Assembly (NCBI GenBank): GCA_033557675.1
Contig: JAWQRM010000277.1
Span: 1 to 25,029 of the forward strand
Length of the DNA: 25,029 nt
Direction of reading: 5' to 3'
DNA from: Coptodactyla brooksi
Taxonomy: Eukaryota > Arthropoda > Insecta > Coleoptera > Scarabaeidae
The notes below the pieces were generated by a model, which ran no database searches, was not told the DNA's origin, and saw nothing but the letters and a program-made list of their open reading frames with translations. Positions 1 to 10,204 of the stretch are shown in pieces. Within the stretch, counting starts at the first letter, position 1. Each line of letters begins with the position of its first letter. The position numbers and the translations under genes were made by a program.

Positions 1-103
1 ATTTCGCAGACCTTCCGGAAAATTACTTTTCGGACGGAATCAAGAAGTTGGAAAATCGCTGGAATAAGTGTATCGAGCTAAAAGGGGACTATATTGAATA
101 AAA
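1..103 (+). pseudogene. mariner-family transposase, C-terminal end only
   Basis: The frame starting at base 3 reads without a stop for about 33 codons to TAA at 101-103. It contains LPENYF, GIKKLENRW and KCIELKGDYIE. An RW..CIE..GDY(I/F)E ending is the classic carboxyl terminus of mariner (IS630/Tc1/mariner superfamily) transposases, which cut and paste DNA at TA dinucleotides in the nucleus. Only the last tenth of the usual ~345-residue protein is inside the window; the catalytic core would lie upstream of base 1. No stop or frameshift is seen in the visible part, so this copy could be better preserved than the others here. Sub-family assignment is not attempted. Confidence 0.8.
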
Positions 104-135
104 TAAAAAACATTAAAAAAATTTTTTTTTCATTT

Positions 136-163
136 CCAAGGAGGTTACTTTTCACCCCACCTA
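136..163 (+). repeat. probable right terminal inverted repeat of the mariner at the window start, plus TA
   Basis: About 35 bp after the transposase stop, past an A/T-run 3' UTR, lies a GC-richer block (ccaaggaggttacttttcac, then cccacc) followed by TA at 162-163. Position and spacing fit the right terminus and target TA of a mariner element. The matching left terminus is outside the window, so the assignment rests on position alone. Confidence 0.55.
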
Positions 164-271
164 GTACAATGTTGATTCTCGCTTTGACTCATTGTATTTT
201 TTAATATTTATCTCTAATGGGTTTTTTAATTTCTAAAAAATAAATTGCCTGCATAGTTAGATATTTACAAA

Positions 272-900
272 ATGTTTGGTGTTCAGCAATTACATCCACC
301 TGACTATAACCAATGGTTGCAATATTGTCGGTGGTTCAATGAATATCTGAGCAATAATAATTTATTGAATTTGACCTTTTTTCTAGTGAAGCATGGGTAT
401 ATTTATACTGGTGAACAGTCTCAGAATTATAGAACGTGGGTTACAGAGGTCCTCATTACTTTATTGAAACACCGCTACATCTTCAGAAGATTGACATATA
501 ATATTTGATAGTAATTTCAAGAAAGAGGATAATTGGTCTTATTTTCTTCAGAGATACAACTAATACCAAACGATAACGTGCGATTTCGCAACAAGCAATA
601 GAAAAAATGCATGACGAACTTCAATTTGACTATTTTCTCCCACTCCACCAGATTTTCTCTCTCTGCTGACTGCTAGACTCTCACTTTACTGGACTTCCAT
701 TTACTTGAACGTATTATAATATAGTCAAAAACCAGTGATCCATTGTATCCCTCATACAATTGAAAAGTTGGATACAGCTTAATTGTGCAAGAAATACGTA
801 ACATGACGTCAAGTGTTCTTGCAAACAGTTTTGAGAGTATGAAACGTAGAGAGGTTTATGCTTAGGGAGACAAGGTGGCTATTTTGAGCACCTGTTATGA
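272..900 (+). pseudogene. broken DDE transposase (IS630/Tc1/mariner superfamily, DUF4817-associated type)
   Basis: Pieces of one catalytic domain lie in order but in shifting frames. QLHPPDYNQWLQYCRWFNEY starts near 281, followed by NLTFF. A one-base shift then gives FSSEAW, where the family has FSDEAWF, so the first catalytic Asp is Ser. Next come SQNYRTW, then ISRKRIIGLIFF after 505, then QQAIEKMHDEL near 590, LLDFHL near 690 (matching the PDL.P.DF.LW block with the last catalytic Asp), and RQGGYFEHLL with stop TGA at 898-900. This order matches arthropod transposases often annotated with an N-terminal DUF4817 helix-turn-helix, which is missing here. Several stops and frame changes make it non-functional. 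No terminal repeats were found. Confidence 0.75.
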
Positions 901-1008
901 CTACAGTTTCCACTTCTATAAGTAAATAAAATGCTGAAGATTTGAAAGTATAAGTATTGTTAGGCTGAAATTGAAAAATATAGAAAAGATCCTACAAATT
1001 CATAGAAA

Positions 1009-1860
1009 ATGACTTCCCAAGTTACGTGGGACTTCGACGTTTCTGTAAACCCTGTACATTGTCGCGAAATTTTAAGCTCAAGGCATCGAACTTTCACATG
1101 CAAGATTAATCATGCGGTTGCTGTAGATTTCAGACGTTCAAGTTTGGCAGGTCCCACTAGCTTTGGAAACAAAGGAATATTACTTTTAGTTGGGATTTTC
1201 CTGCACATTTCCTTCTCGGAATTCCCGTGTGCTGATCGCAGGAACTTGTCCTCTCGAAGTAGCAGCTACTGTATAAAAAAAGGAATAGGGCATCGTGTGG
1301 GGTGTTCGATTTTTTCGGCTTTTATTAAGCCTCAAACTCGACGGAAACTAATGACGTCCGTAGACTTCTCTTTTTTTCCCGTCGATTCGGTAGCCCGTAA
1401 ATCATACACGCTACCTATTCATAATAATTTAAATACGAGGGTCCCCGTTCTCTGTCGAGAGATTAAAATCGAATGGTCTCCGTCCAAGTCACCGCAAGCC
1501 CAGATCTAGTTAATGGTTAAGCCACACGAATATACGTTATTACACGCTGACATAATATAAATATGCACTCGGAACCAGTTTTGAGTTACCCCGAAATATT
1601 CGTACTTTAAAATTTAAGCGGTATCGACTTAATGAGATTTATTACCACGAAAATTTATCGGTTATTTAAATTATAATCACCTGTATTACTGTCGTGCGCG
1701 ACATTCCAATTTAAATACGTCGTAAGGCGTACATCTTTATAAATGATGGTCCCATTACTTGCGCATCGAAAGATTTATGACCTCGTAAAGGTCTATCAAC
1801 CGAAATTATTTTGAACTGTTGCTATTGGACCGATTAATATTGTAATAGCTGCTATTGGGA
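1009..1860. other. CpG-richer unique island with a 166-codon open frame; candidate conserved noncoding DNA
   Basis: The sequence changes character here: CpG is frequent, A/T runs are rare and nothing resembles a transposon. A plus-strand frame stays open from 1009 to 1509 (166 codons). Its translation is rich in Ser and Arg and shows no domain, signal peptide or membrane segment that I recognise. Motifs of the TTTATTA / TTTATAAATGA kind (AT-core homeodomain-like sites) recur from 1320 to 1770. I favour regulatory DNA over coding, but an unrecognised, lineage-specific exon cannot be excluded. Similar islands recur across the window. Confidence 0.4.
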
Positions 1861-1869
1861 TATGTTTCT

Positions 1870-2402
1870 TTGAGGTAAGCAGATTGACGTTAGTGTCTAG
1901 TTATGTAAATCTTCCAGTAATTCGTTGTTAATTTCAGTTCTATATTGTTTACTTATTCTTAAAGCTGGTCTTAGTCTATCTACAATGTAATGTTTTACAT
2001 CGCTGGGTAGGAATCTAGTCTCCAAAATTTTCGCTATTTTCAAGATTCTCTTCTTCGAGTACTATCAGGTGTTATCTAGTAATATCATTAGTATTATGTT
2101 TGTGCAAGGGATGTTGGGTGATGAAACAAAAGATCCTTGAAGTGTTGTTGATATCGATGATGATGTACATATCCTGTTCAATAAGTAGACCCAGCAGGAA
2201 AATGCTAAAAATGACTAAATTCCATCTTTAAACTAGAAGATGTACACCTTCCCCCTGGTTTAAACGTAATACAAAATTTGTAAAAAAAATTTCATTTGCA
2301 CCTGTCATCTTTTTCTAAAAATGCGTAATAACAAAGAAACTGTGCGATTTAGAACTGACGTATAATAATTAAAGTGGCCCTCAAGTCTTATACGGATTTC
2401 AA
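1870..2402. other. AT-rich intergenic stretch, nothing recognised
   Basis: No open frame of note, no transposon motif and no strong repeat. Ordinary AT-rich spacer. Confidence 0.5.
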
Positions 2403-2545
2403 AAAGATCATAATACACAGGCTGTTTCATTTAAAAATCTGCAGTTGGATAGTTTCTAGAATAAACCGAAGTATTATGCTCAATTATGCTTATAACTCGA
2501 GGACTGTTAATTTTCAGTATGTACTATCCTTATAGTTTTCTACAC

Positions 2546-2600
2546 ACAATTTTATGTAATATAAAATTATACAAAAATATATTTTATTACATAAAGTTGT
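2546..2600. repeat. imperfect inverted repeat, 15-bp arms
   Basis: acaattttatgtaat at 2546-2560 pairs with attacataaagttgt at 2586-2600 with one mismatch, leaving a 25-nt A/T loop. It lies downstream of an ACAGGCTGTTTC start near 2417 that resembles many insect transposon ends, so it may belong to a short nonautonomous element. Confidence 0.55.
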
Positions 2601-2733
2601 AAAAAAATCCAAAATTTTTTTAGGTTAAGTACTTCAAATATATGTACAATTTTTACGAAATCCTTATTGTGACCAGATTATATAATAACAATAGTTTGAA
2701 CAGAAAACCATGGTGCAACGTTTTGTTAATATT

Positions 2734-2893
2734 TCACTCACCGATGTCACTCACCGATTTCGATGCAATTCGCTACAGCTATAGAATGGATAGCTGTAAA
2801 ACCTCCTGGGCAAGTAATAAGGGTTACAAATTGTGGGAAAAAGTATTTATTTTCGTTTATATTCTGAAAACGAAAACTGTTATCCAAATGTGG
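2734..2893 (+). repeat. dispersed repeat, copy 1 (inverted partner at 4238-4427)
   Basis: The copy starts with tcactcaccgat in tandem (2734 and 2747), continues with accgatttcgatgcaatt, then gcaagtaataagggttacaa, and ends with cgaaaacgaaaactgttatc. The same order of blocks occurs on the opposite strand at 4238-4427 and, more diverged, at 3283-3432. An internal 9-bp perfect inverted repeat (tacagctat / atagctgta) lies at 2773-2797. The family is not identified; the blocks look like the untranslated end of an insect transposon. Confidence 0.65.
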
Positions 2894-3282
2894 TAAACGC
2901 AGATTGATATTTATTCTTGAAGAGCTTTCTATTGATATATCACACTTATACTAGAAGGTTAAAGGGGGTAAACTACCCCTAGCTCCTTGAAATAATTTAA
3001 AAATCGATTTTGGCAACGTTAAGTATACATATAATACGTTTAAAAATATTAATTACGTGTTTTCCCTATTCTCCGCAGACCACCCCCGCAAAGTTACGGG
3101 GGATATTATATACCCCCTTTCCGTAAGAATAAAGTGATAAAACTGTTAGGTATTTAGATAATATTTTGAAGAAAAACGCCAAATTATTCACACAATAAGA
3201 TGTTTATGGAGAAATAAATCATTTACGACGTTTAGGGGAGATTGGGGTTAATTACCGTAATAAAAATTCATTCTTTCGCAGG

Positions 3283-3432
3283 TGTTACCTGTTGATTTTG
3301 ATGCAATTTAGCACAGTGTTTGTTTTCCGTGTGACGTAATAACCTTTGAAGGGATTTATAAGAGTTAGAAATTAGGGGTAGAAACCACATTTTCGCCAAT
3401 ATCTCGAAAACGAAAACTGCTGTCGAAAATTT
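3283..3432 (+). repeat. dispersed repeat, diverged copy 3
   Basis: It shares with the copies at 2734 and 4238 the run gattttgatgcaattt, a gcacag step, a gggat..ata.gagtta step and the closing ctcgaaaacgaaaactg followed by tgtcgaaa. It is in direct orientation to copy 1 and more diverged. Confidence 0.5.
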
Positions 3433-3764
3433 TATGTATTAGTTAGTATTCATTTCTAAAAATCTCTATCAATGTTCCATGGAGTAAATTATTCTTGTTT
3501 TCTTTAAATAATAAAATCAATATAAGATATATTAATAAATATTTATTTGTAATGAGCTTAAAGGCAACAAACAGAAATAATTGTTAAATATTCCGAACAT
3601 GGGACTCTGTATTACTAATTTAATTTTTTGTAAAATGATATTTTTATTCGACATATTGCTGACAATAATAAGAATTACGAAAGAAATGTTTTAAACACAG
3701 GGATTGTTTACATCAAGCACATGTTATAACAGCTATATCCTCACAAATATCACACGTTGGCTTC

Positions 3765-4110
3765 TCACTCGCAAACCTCCATTGAATTTTCAAATTGTTC
3801 TGAAGTTAGCTTTCCAGACTTTGATGCCAAAACGAATATATTATCTGCTTTGAATATTGTATTTGCTACCCTCAGTCCAAATGTACCAGAGGTTTCTTTA
3901 AACACCGCTCTGATCTGAATTATGGGTATTGTCTCTAAGTTATAGGGCCATATATTTGTATTTGTAGCTTTGCTTTGTACAAATTCTTTAGCTAGTGTTT
4001 TTAAACGGTCGACATTTTCAATTTGTTTTTGAGATACAAATTTTGTAATTTTTCTAGTCACTAACTTATTTGCTGTTTTATGGTAAAGCGTTGCACCCAG
4101 CTATGAGATG
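3765..4110 (-). pseudogene. CENP-B/Tigger-like DDE transposase fragment
   Basis: On the reverse strand the frame reads YHKTANKLVTRKITKF, then FVSQKQIENVDRLKTLAKEF, and after an internal deletion VFKETSGTFGLRV, FKADNIFVLASKSGKLTSEQ and FEN. The last blocks match the DDE_1 (CENP-B/Tigger/Jerky) transposase core around the K(E/P)(T/P)SG.FG.RV...LF...N..(L/V)ASKSGKL signature. The region between the helix-turn-helix side and this block, normally over 100 residues and including the first catalytic Asp, is gone. The frame also stops just after FENSMEVCE, before the LLLDSW catalytic block. This is a non-functional relic. It lies between the inverted copies of the repeat at 2734 and 4238, which might be parts of the same element. 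Confidence 0.7.
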
Positions 4111-4237
4111 CTTGAATTGTCGAGGAGACAAATTCTTTTCATTTTTAGCTTGTATAGCCCATATGCGGATATCGATGTCATGTGGTGGTAATTTATTATG
4201 TGTTTGTTAATAACAAATTCTACAATTCCTGCCAATT

Positions 4238-4427
4238 TTTACCATATTTCGATAACAGTTTTCGTTTTCAAAATACAAGCGAATAGATACTTTTTCCTCA
4301 ATTTGCAGCCCTTATTACCCGCCCCAGGGGCTTTTAGAGCACGTACGTAAAAAATACATAAATGTCATGTTTGTCTACTTTATTGCTGTACCAAAGTGTA
4401 TCGAAATCGGCGAGTGACAGTTGTGAC
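4238..4427 (-). repeat. dispersed repeat, copy 2 (inverted relative to 2734-2893)
   Basis: Read on the reverse strand from 4427 it gives gtcactcgccgatttcgata, ggcgggtaataagggctgca, aaaaagtatctatt and gaaaacgaaaactgttatcg, block for block the same as copy 1. It also contains about 45 bp between the first two blocks that differ from copy 1. Confidence 0.65.
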
Positions 4428-4439
4428 ACTTCTTTTCAA

Positions 4440-5500
4440 TTCATTTTCTTGAAAATTCAGCTTGATTTTTGCAGATGTTGAAAAATCTTATTTCCTCTGC
4501 CACGATAAAAGAATTATAAAGACAAAAATGCCAGAAACAAGTGATACTAATAAATAAATACTTTTCTGGGCAACTAATTTTAAGAATTTAGTGGATTTGA
4601 GATTGAATGAAAGCCATTTGATCTCAAGGTTATAAAGAATAATATAAAATAAGACATAGGTTGTAAGACTTGTTTGGTATTTGGTTATCAAATTGTAACT
4701 ACATACTCATTTATTTGGTACCACCTTGTGTAGAGAATACTATCACTATAACTTTCTAATAAATATTAATAACTGCAGACTTATATATAACCTGATTGAA
4801 GTGAAGCAATATAACTCGAAAGTTAGAAAATAACTTTCCTTTTTACTATCTTTCATACCTATCTAATACGCGTATTTATTTTCCTTTGTGTCGGGTATTC
4901 GTTCATTGGAATTCATCCGATTTATTTTTCAAACAGGCGTAAGGTTGGAATTCCAAGCAGGCAGTGAAATTTCCATTTTTATATCACGAAATAAAATCGA
5001 CCGTCAAACCGAAATATTTTTTGCAGTATCTCCCTACAAAATGGTTTTCTTTTTCAAATAGTCGAACGTGTAAATAGCTTGATGTGTAAAATACAATAAA
5101 TAATTCACGTCATAGAAGTATCGCATTTTAAAGTATAAAGTGTTTACAAAATAATGTTTACCAACAATTTTCAAATGGACCAGTGCTCGGCAAAGAAGAT
5201 ACGAAAAGGAAATTATAAGAAACTAATTTTGGCATGGAACTTAACTGTGTAGAAATTTCTTCGTAGTCCCAAATTTGTGGGAAAAGTGAAGAGTGGGGCA
5301 GTATATCAAAGAATTGAATTCTGACGCTATAGTTCTTCTAAATAATTCTAAGATAATTTGTAATTGGATTAACGTTTAAATCTCGAAGGTAATTTACAGC
5401 GCAAAAGTCCGCAGCGGCCTCTTCTAGATTTTTTTTGTGGAGAGAACCTAAATATACTTCTTTATACATGCTTCTTGATTTAAAAGTTTAAAACAAATTT
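4440..5500. other. AT-rich stretch without recognised features
   Basis: Only short chance frames. The 67-codon reverse-strand frame at 4488-4691 is rich in Leu, Ile, Phe and Tyr, as expected from A/T-rich DNA, and has no family resemblance. Confidence 0.5.
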
Positions 5501-5549
5501 AAAAGTTTGCAAGTGTTGCAAACTTTTGACTAATTGCAAACGTGCAATT
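5501..5549. repeat. two adjacent perfect hairpins
   Basis: aaaagtttgcaa (5501-5512) and ttgcaaactttt (5516-5527) form a perfect 12-bp inverted repeat around gtg. Immediately after, aattgca (5532-5538) and tgcaatt (5543-5549) form another around aacg. Both arms carry the TTGCA core. This is not a transcription terminator context; see the template-switch finding. Confidence 0.8.
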
Positions 5550-5589
5550 TTAACTAATAATTAAAGTTTTGAAGTAAGGTTGTTATAAA

Positions 5590-6110
5590 TTCTCGTACAG
5601 CTTGGCCAACACTAAAGTAAGCATTTGACGAAGATGACGTTTCCTATGAGAACGAAACTCGTCATGTCAAGTTGTCGAATGACAAAATGCTATAAACTGT
5701 TTTAGTATGTGGTAGAGTGTATCTTACAAACTTTGTTTTAACACGTGAAATACTGTGCTGAAAATCCATCTTGCCCCATATGGGTATCGCATTGTCGTCT
5801 GATTGGTTGACGAGTCGGGCGATCCCGGAGATCGCACAACAATTAGCGACTCACGCACTTGCCCTGACAGCTTTGACGAACGCACAACTCAACTTTTTTT
5901 ACAACCGTCGAGAGGGTTCAAATTATCAAGTGGTACTTGAGCGGCAATTCTTCAGTAAAAGTTGTAAAGTTTTTCGCAATTGCTTTCAAAAATCGTCTAA
6001 TTACATCGCGTCGAACAATATTGCGTATTGTCAATGTGTTCGAAACGATAGCTTGTGCGACAGGTTGTCGCCAATGCCACTTGGAATTTGAATGAGCTCA
6101 TAATAAAAAT
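5590..6110. other. GC/CpG-richer island, candidate noncoding regulatory DNA
   Basis: CpG density rises and A/T runs disappear from about 5600 to 6100. A CACGTG E-box lies near 5742, and an imperfect hairpin (atgacgtttc / gaaactcgtcat) lies at 5635-5664. A 106-codon plus-strand frame (5771-6091) exists, but its translation shows no known domain, so I do not call it a gene. The hairpin segment could instead be a decayed retroelement 3' end. Confidence 0.35.
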
Positions 6111-7019
6111 TATTTAAGCTCATTAAACTATTACTCCAGAGTGAAGAGAAATGTCTACGACAGGTCGGGGCATTTGGCCAAATAGGAGGCATCTTTAAAT
6201 TAGGAGGAATCTTTCATTTAGTTTTAGTTTTAAGTATTAGAATTATTTTATTTTAAAGTGACCTTTCATTTTAGTAAGAATGAAGTTTTTGTTTGTCCGT
6301 CGAACTTTCGAAAAGTTCGAAAAGAGTAGATAGTAGTTAAAAAATAAGTGTACGTAAGACGTTGTCATCCAGATAGGGCATGTATGGGTACATCCTCCCA
6401 TGACATCTGATGTCTTACTAAGTACTGGCACCGTAGATCACACGAGCTCGTGGGATAGAGGGGGGTTCTAAAGGGGATTCTAACCTTTCTAGTTCTATCG
6501 ACATTTCTAAACCTAGAGTTTCTGATGTTTTCCCGGCCAAGGAAAATGAAAAGGTGTTAGAAAATGAAAAAGTAGCTAGACCAACATTTTTCTTGTGAAG
6601 ACTGAGACAATATAAAACTGGACGTGGTTTTTAACATCTTTCGCTGTTGCTGCAGTAGTCTTTTTTGAAAATGTAGTACCAGCGGACAAGTCTAATGCCA
6701 GCAGCATGCCAGTATAACACCAGCAGAATGAGTTGAAAGCAGAAATTGTTGATAACGCTTCGTAACATTGCATACATGTCTAGAATTTGCTATAAGAAGC
6801 TTTAGAACAAGCCAAATCCTTAATCAATTACAACTTAATTTAAGTTGCTTGCGTTATTACTTTTATTTACTACTTATGTACCGTTTTAGTTACTTTATAT
6901 TGTAAATACCGAAATGAATATCATATTTTCGAACGGAGATAGTACATTCACTCTGCTGAAAACCAAGCAATTCCAGACAATTAAACAACCTGTTATATTA
7001 TAATTGTTGTTTTGGCTTG
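6111..7019. other. mixed AT-rich stretch, no recognised gene
   Basis: It contains short reverse-strand frames (6243-6431, 6576-6773) without recognisable motifs and a TTTGGCCAAA palindrome near 6170. No transposon protein block was found on either strand. Confidence 0.45.
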
Positions 7020-7570
7020 TGCATCGTTGGACAAACGTATTAATAAAGGATTAATGCCGGGCTGCTCCCTGAACTTTCCTAAGCCTTTACTTAAATAAAG
7101 AAACCGGTCATAAATTCGGCTCACGTCATCCAAATCCAAAAATGAAAAATCGGAATCATCCGGCAGTGGGCAATTTAAGCATAAACGCAGGGTAATGGTA
7201 GCTAACGAGGCGATTATTAATACCGTAAATACCCGACAATTTATACTCCTTAACTCGACAGAGTGAAATTTTTTTATGTCCCCGATAGGTAAACAAATCC
7301 TTAGGCGGCCTCAGTCACCTGCTTGACTCTAAAAGGACTCGAGCTACGCGGTGGAAATGCTCCTTTTGTGCGGTCGTCAATTAATTAACATCACGAGACA
7401 TGCATGACGCCAGCCGATCCGAGGGTGTAATCCGCAAATAAAAGAAACGGACGAAATCGGAGGAAAAAAGTAGGTATGCTTGTGGTTGGTCCAAAGAAAA
7501 TGGTGCGATTAAACGCATTATTTATCTCCCGGGATACAATCGCTGGATTAGGGATGACAAATGCATTTAG
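7020..7570. promoter_or_regulatory. candidate enhancer / conserved noncoding island
   Basis: A CpG-richer, repeat-free island. It holds three OTX/Bicoid-class core sites (ggatta 7048-7053, taatcc 7428-7433, ggatta 7545-7550), a forkhead-type gtaaacaaa (7289-7297), a Runt-type tgtggtt (7481-7487) and TAATTAA homeodomain cores near 7380. These motifs are short and each is common by chance. Their grouping in a low-repeat island is suggestive of a developmental enhancer but proves nothing. No coding signature. Confidence 0.35.
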
Positions 7571-7984
7571 CCTACCACTGTTTACACAGATGCTAATATG
7601 TGTGACACTTGGAACTCGGATGTTTTTTCTTTAATGTTTATTTTTGGGAGTGTGACGATGGAATTGAAATATGGATGGCGTCTGAACTGATGTTTAGGGT
7701 CTTTTGGCTTTTAATACATAAGTCTCCCATGAGTTGATTTAATATCTGCATATTCTTAACAAACAGGTGCTATTTTATTATGTGAAAACAAAAGTTGTTA
7801 TGGATTATACAGGACGTGGATATCAACTTTGTTTAAACCGGAATTAGAGCTAGCATTAGGTTGTTTGGAAAATAATTTAGTTATTTTTTGGTGAAAATGA
7901 AAGACACTTTTCTTAGAGAGTGTAAATATTTTATGTAATTACATATTCACAATTTTGGTGAACACCTTTTCTTATTTTTCTGAT

Positions 7985-8464
7985 AGTAGCATGATTCCAC
8001 GCTCAGAAAACTTCTGATCCTTGCTGGCAAAAACTAATCGGAAGATGCCAGATCTGGAGAATATGGTAGCACATCTCATCCAAGCTATAAAAACTTTAGG
8101 GGAATTACCAACCTGGCATGCGGTCTCGCATTATCTTGGTTTAACATCATACCTTTTCTATTGATCAATTCTGCCCTTTTCTGTTTGAGTGAATCATTGA
8201 TTCATTCAAACAGAAAAGGCATGATTAAGAATTGATCATGGTATTCTCGTAAAAAATTTGTAAGGAGCTCCCAGAGATTTTGCGAACCTGCAAAAAATGT
8301 TGCAAGCTTTTGCAAGATTTTGCCATCTAGTTTTGACATTGGCATTCTGTCAATACATCTTCTCCACACACATCGATTAATTCTTTTATCATTTGAATGG
8401 TATTTTTACCTTTTTTGTAATAAAAAAGCAAAATATGCCAAATATGCTGTTTTTGATTCCCCAT
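7985..8464 (-). pseudogene. mariner transposase, internally deleted and scrambled
   Basis: The reverse strand starts with ATG (8464-8462) and gives HILLFYYKKGKNT, then DVCGEDVLTECQCQN followed by a stop where the family has W: the N-terminal helix-turn-helix domain. After a disturbed segment it resumes with NDSLKQKRAELINRKG, then QDNARPHARL (second catalytic Asp block) and DVLPYSPDLASSD (third catalytic Asp block). Stops interrupt (for example LG*DV, where LGWDV is normal). The first catalytic Asp region and most of the linker are missing, and an inverted duplication (8162-8238) sits at the break. This is a dead copy of a mariner (SETMAR-related sub-group) transposase; terminal repeats were not identified. 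Confidence 0.85.
8162..8238. repeat. long near-perfect palindrome inside the mariner relic
   Basis: Arms 8175-8196 and 8198-8219 (22 bp, one mismatch) flank a single base. Outer arms tgatcaattct (8162-8172) and agaattgatca (8228-8238) extend the symmetry with a short unmatched patch on the right. The left arm, read on the reverse strand, is in-frame transposase (NDSLKQKRAELIN). The right arm is an inverted copy of it. Confidence 0.9.
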
Positions 8465-8904
8465 GTCTCATAAGACACAAAAAAAGGACAAAATCGAACA
8501 AGATATTTCCACACATAAACTTTGCAATGTCAGCTGTCAGAATATGTCATGCACATATGGTTTAGAATGAAGTTGGTTGGTTAAAATACAACTAACTTCT
8601 CTGCTCAGAAGAAAAACGAATGTCGGTATTTGAAGTATATTTGAAAGCCATCCTTTCCTCTTGGCTTTCATAGCAAGTTGACAAAAGAGAGCGAGCTTCT
8701 TCTACAGGAATTACAGTTAATTGGTATTTAATTATAATTTGTATTCTAGTTGTTTCTAGAACTTGAATAGAGAAAAATTCGAAAGTTGTTAGAAACTATG
8801 TTAGTTTGTAGAATACTAGATGGAATAAAGAAAAATGCTTTGTTCTTGCAATTGCTAACAGTCTGGGAATGTAGTCTCTGAAATGGTCAGACTCAATCTT
8901 TCTT
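8465..8904. other. AT-rich stretch, no recognised gene
   Basis: Bases just beyond 8464 are probably the leader and left end of the reverse-strand mariner, but no inverted terminal repeat could be matched. The rest shows no recognisable coding or repeat. Confidence 0.4.
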
Positions 8905-9410
8905 TATAGTTAAATTGCTGCCACTTGTGCGCAATGCGCGCAACTGTGCAATTTTAATTATACCACAATTTATTTCTATTCGCGGAATCGCTAACAAAAA
9001 TGACCTGCGGAAAGATTACAGCGAGCGAAATGAGGAACATAAAGTGCATAAAAAGACGAGACATTCCACTGGGTACGGTCAGATAGGCAGAGAGGTTGCA
9101 TATGAAAAGTCAGCTAATTATACTTGGCCTTTCTGCGCAAACATCGAATAATAGCTGGTATTTGGGTCATAATTAAAGAGATTCTGGAAACGTCCGTCGT
9201 TCTTAAGATTCCCTGGCTTCCTTTCATGCGCTGAAGTACAGAGTCGGCTCCTAGGAAATATTTTGAGGAATGGTCCCGAATAATAATAGCGTTAATAAAA
9301 ATCAGGCTTCAATTCACATTCCCGTGGGCGATTTGCCAATATCTCTTTAATTTCCAATTCTATTTATAATGCAATTTAATTATGATGTTTACGCAACTCG
9401 CCTTTCACAA
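8905..9410. other. GC-richer island, candidate conserved noncoding DNA
   Basis: Repeat-free sequence with higher CpG, including TAATTATA near 8955 and TAATTAAAGAG near 9170. A 78-codon plus frame (8915-9151) shows no family resemblance and I treat it as chance. Confidence 0.35.
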
Positions 9411-9719
9411 GTCTCCTAAGAAATTTTAATAAAATGTTGAAAGGTATCTAACTAAATATCTAAGAATAATTTTTCACCTTTAGATTATTTTTGGCCACTG
9501 GTGTAAAACTATTGTTTGTATTAGCAAAGCTATCATTTCCATGACTCTTTTCTCAGAACAGCTTAATATCATAAACCAAAAGAAGCCATTGTCTAATTTA
9601 TCGTTAACTTTGGAGTTACAGACATGCTTCGTTTTATTACATCTCGTTTGATGATATTTCGTTTGTCAATTTTCTATAAAAATAGATCTGTATTGAAAAC
9701 TAACTCGAGAGGTACCTGC
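9411..9719. other. AT-rich spacer, nothing recognised
   Basis: No motif, frame or repeat that I can support. Confidence 0.45.
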
Positions 9720-9724
9720 AATGA

Positions 9725-9885
9725 GGCATTAACAGAAGTTTAAAAAGAATTTGATTTCCAGAGTTCCAATGGATAACTTGGTCGTGAACAGAGCTGAAGA
9801 AGTTGTAAAAATAGCAAAAGAATCTTGAAGTAAAATCTGAAGATGTGGCTGATTTATTGCAAATTCATGATGCAACTTTAAATAC
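9725..9885 (+). pseudogene. CENP-B/Tigger/Jerky-like transposase, C-terminal fragment
   Basis: The plus strand reads NLVVNRAEEVVKIAKES, then after a one-base shift EVKSEDVADLLQIHDATLNT. This pattern (EVV.IAK.L.LEV...DVEELL..HD..LT) is the acidic helical tail that follows the DDE core in CENP-B/Tigger/Jerky-type transposases. Only about 45 residues are recognisable. One frameshift and stops disable it. It may or may not belong to the same family as the reverse-strand relic at 3765-4110. The match is from memory of the family pattern, so confidence is moderate. Confidence 0.5.
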
Positions 9886-9916
9886 GTGTTTCACTTCTGA
9901 CTCAAATTTCTATTTT

Positions 9917-10152
9917 TGCCAGCTAATGAAATCACAACCAATGACTAGTTGTCTTCTTCCCCTTCAAAGACATTTCTGTTGCATTTAAAATATTTTTGAC
10001 AACATACAACTTCAATCTCACTTGATTATGTATTATGGAGTACAAACAAGTTTTAAAATATTTACTAGAGAGGGGGTTACAAGTATTAAATCGCATCAGC
10101 CCATATTGTAACTACATTCATATTAAACCTTCATCATCAGGCTTTACTTTTT
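9917..10152 (+). repeat. dispersed ~240-bp repeat, copy 1
   Basis: Collinear with 19563-19803 in direct orientation. Shared landmarks in order are gccagctaatga, gacatttctgttgcatttaa (agag for gac in the partner), caatctc.cttga, caag.gagttttaaa-type steps, catattgtaa and cat..tcaggct. Similarity is roughly 80% by eye with small indels. No open frame or terminal repeats; the family is unknown (a SINE or short DNA element are options). Confidence 0.8.
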
Positions 10153-10204
10153 GATATATATCATTTTGCCAAAGTGTAAGCAACATAGTTTTTTAAGCAT
10201 TGAA

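Noticed and set aside
5771..6091. 106-codon frame as a gene
   Set aside because: No domain and chance-like composition. The island is more simply explained as noncoding.
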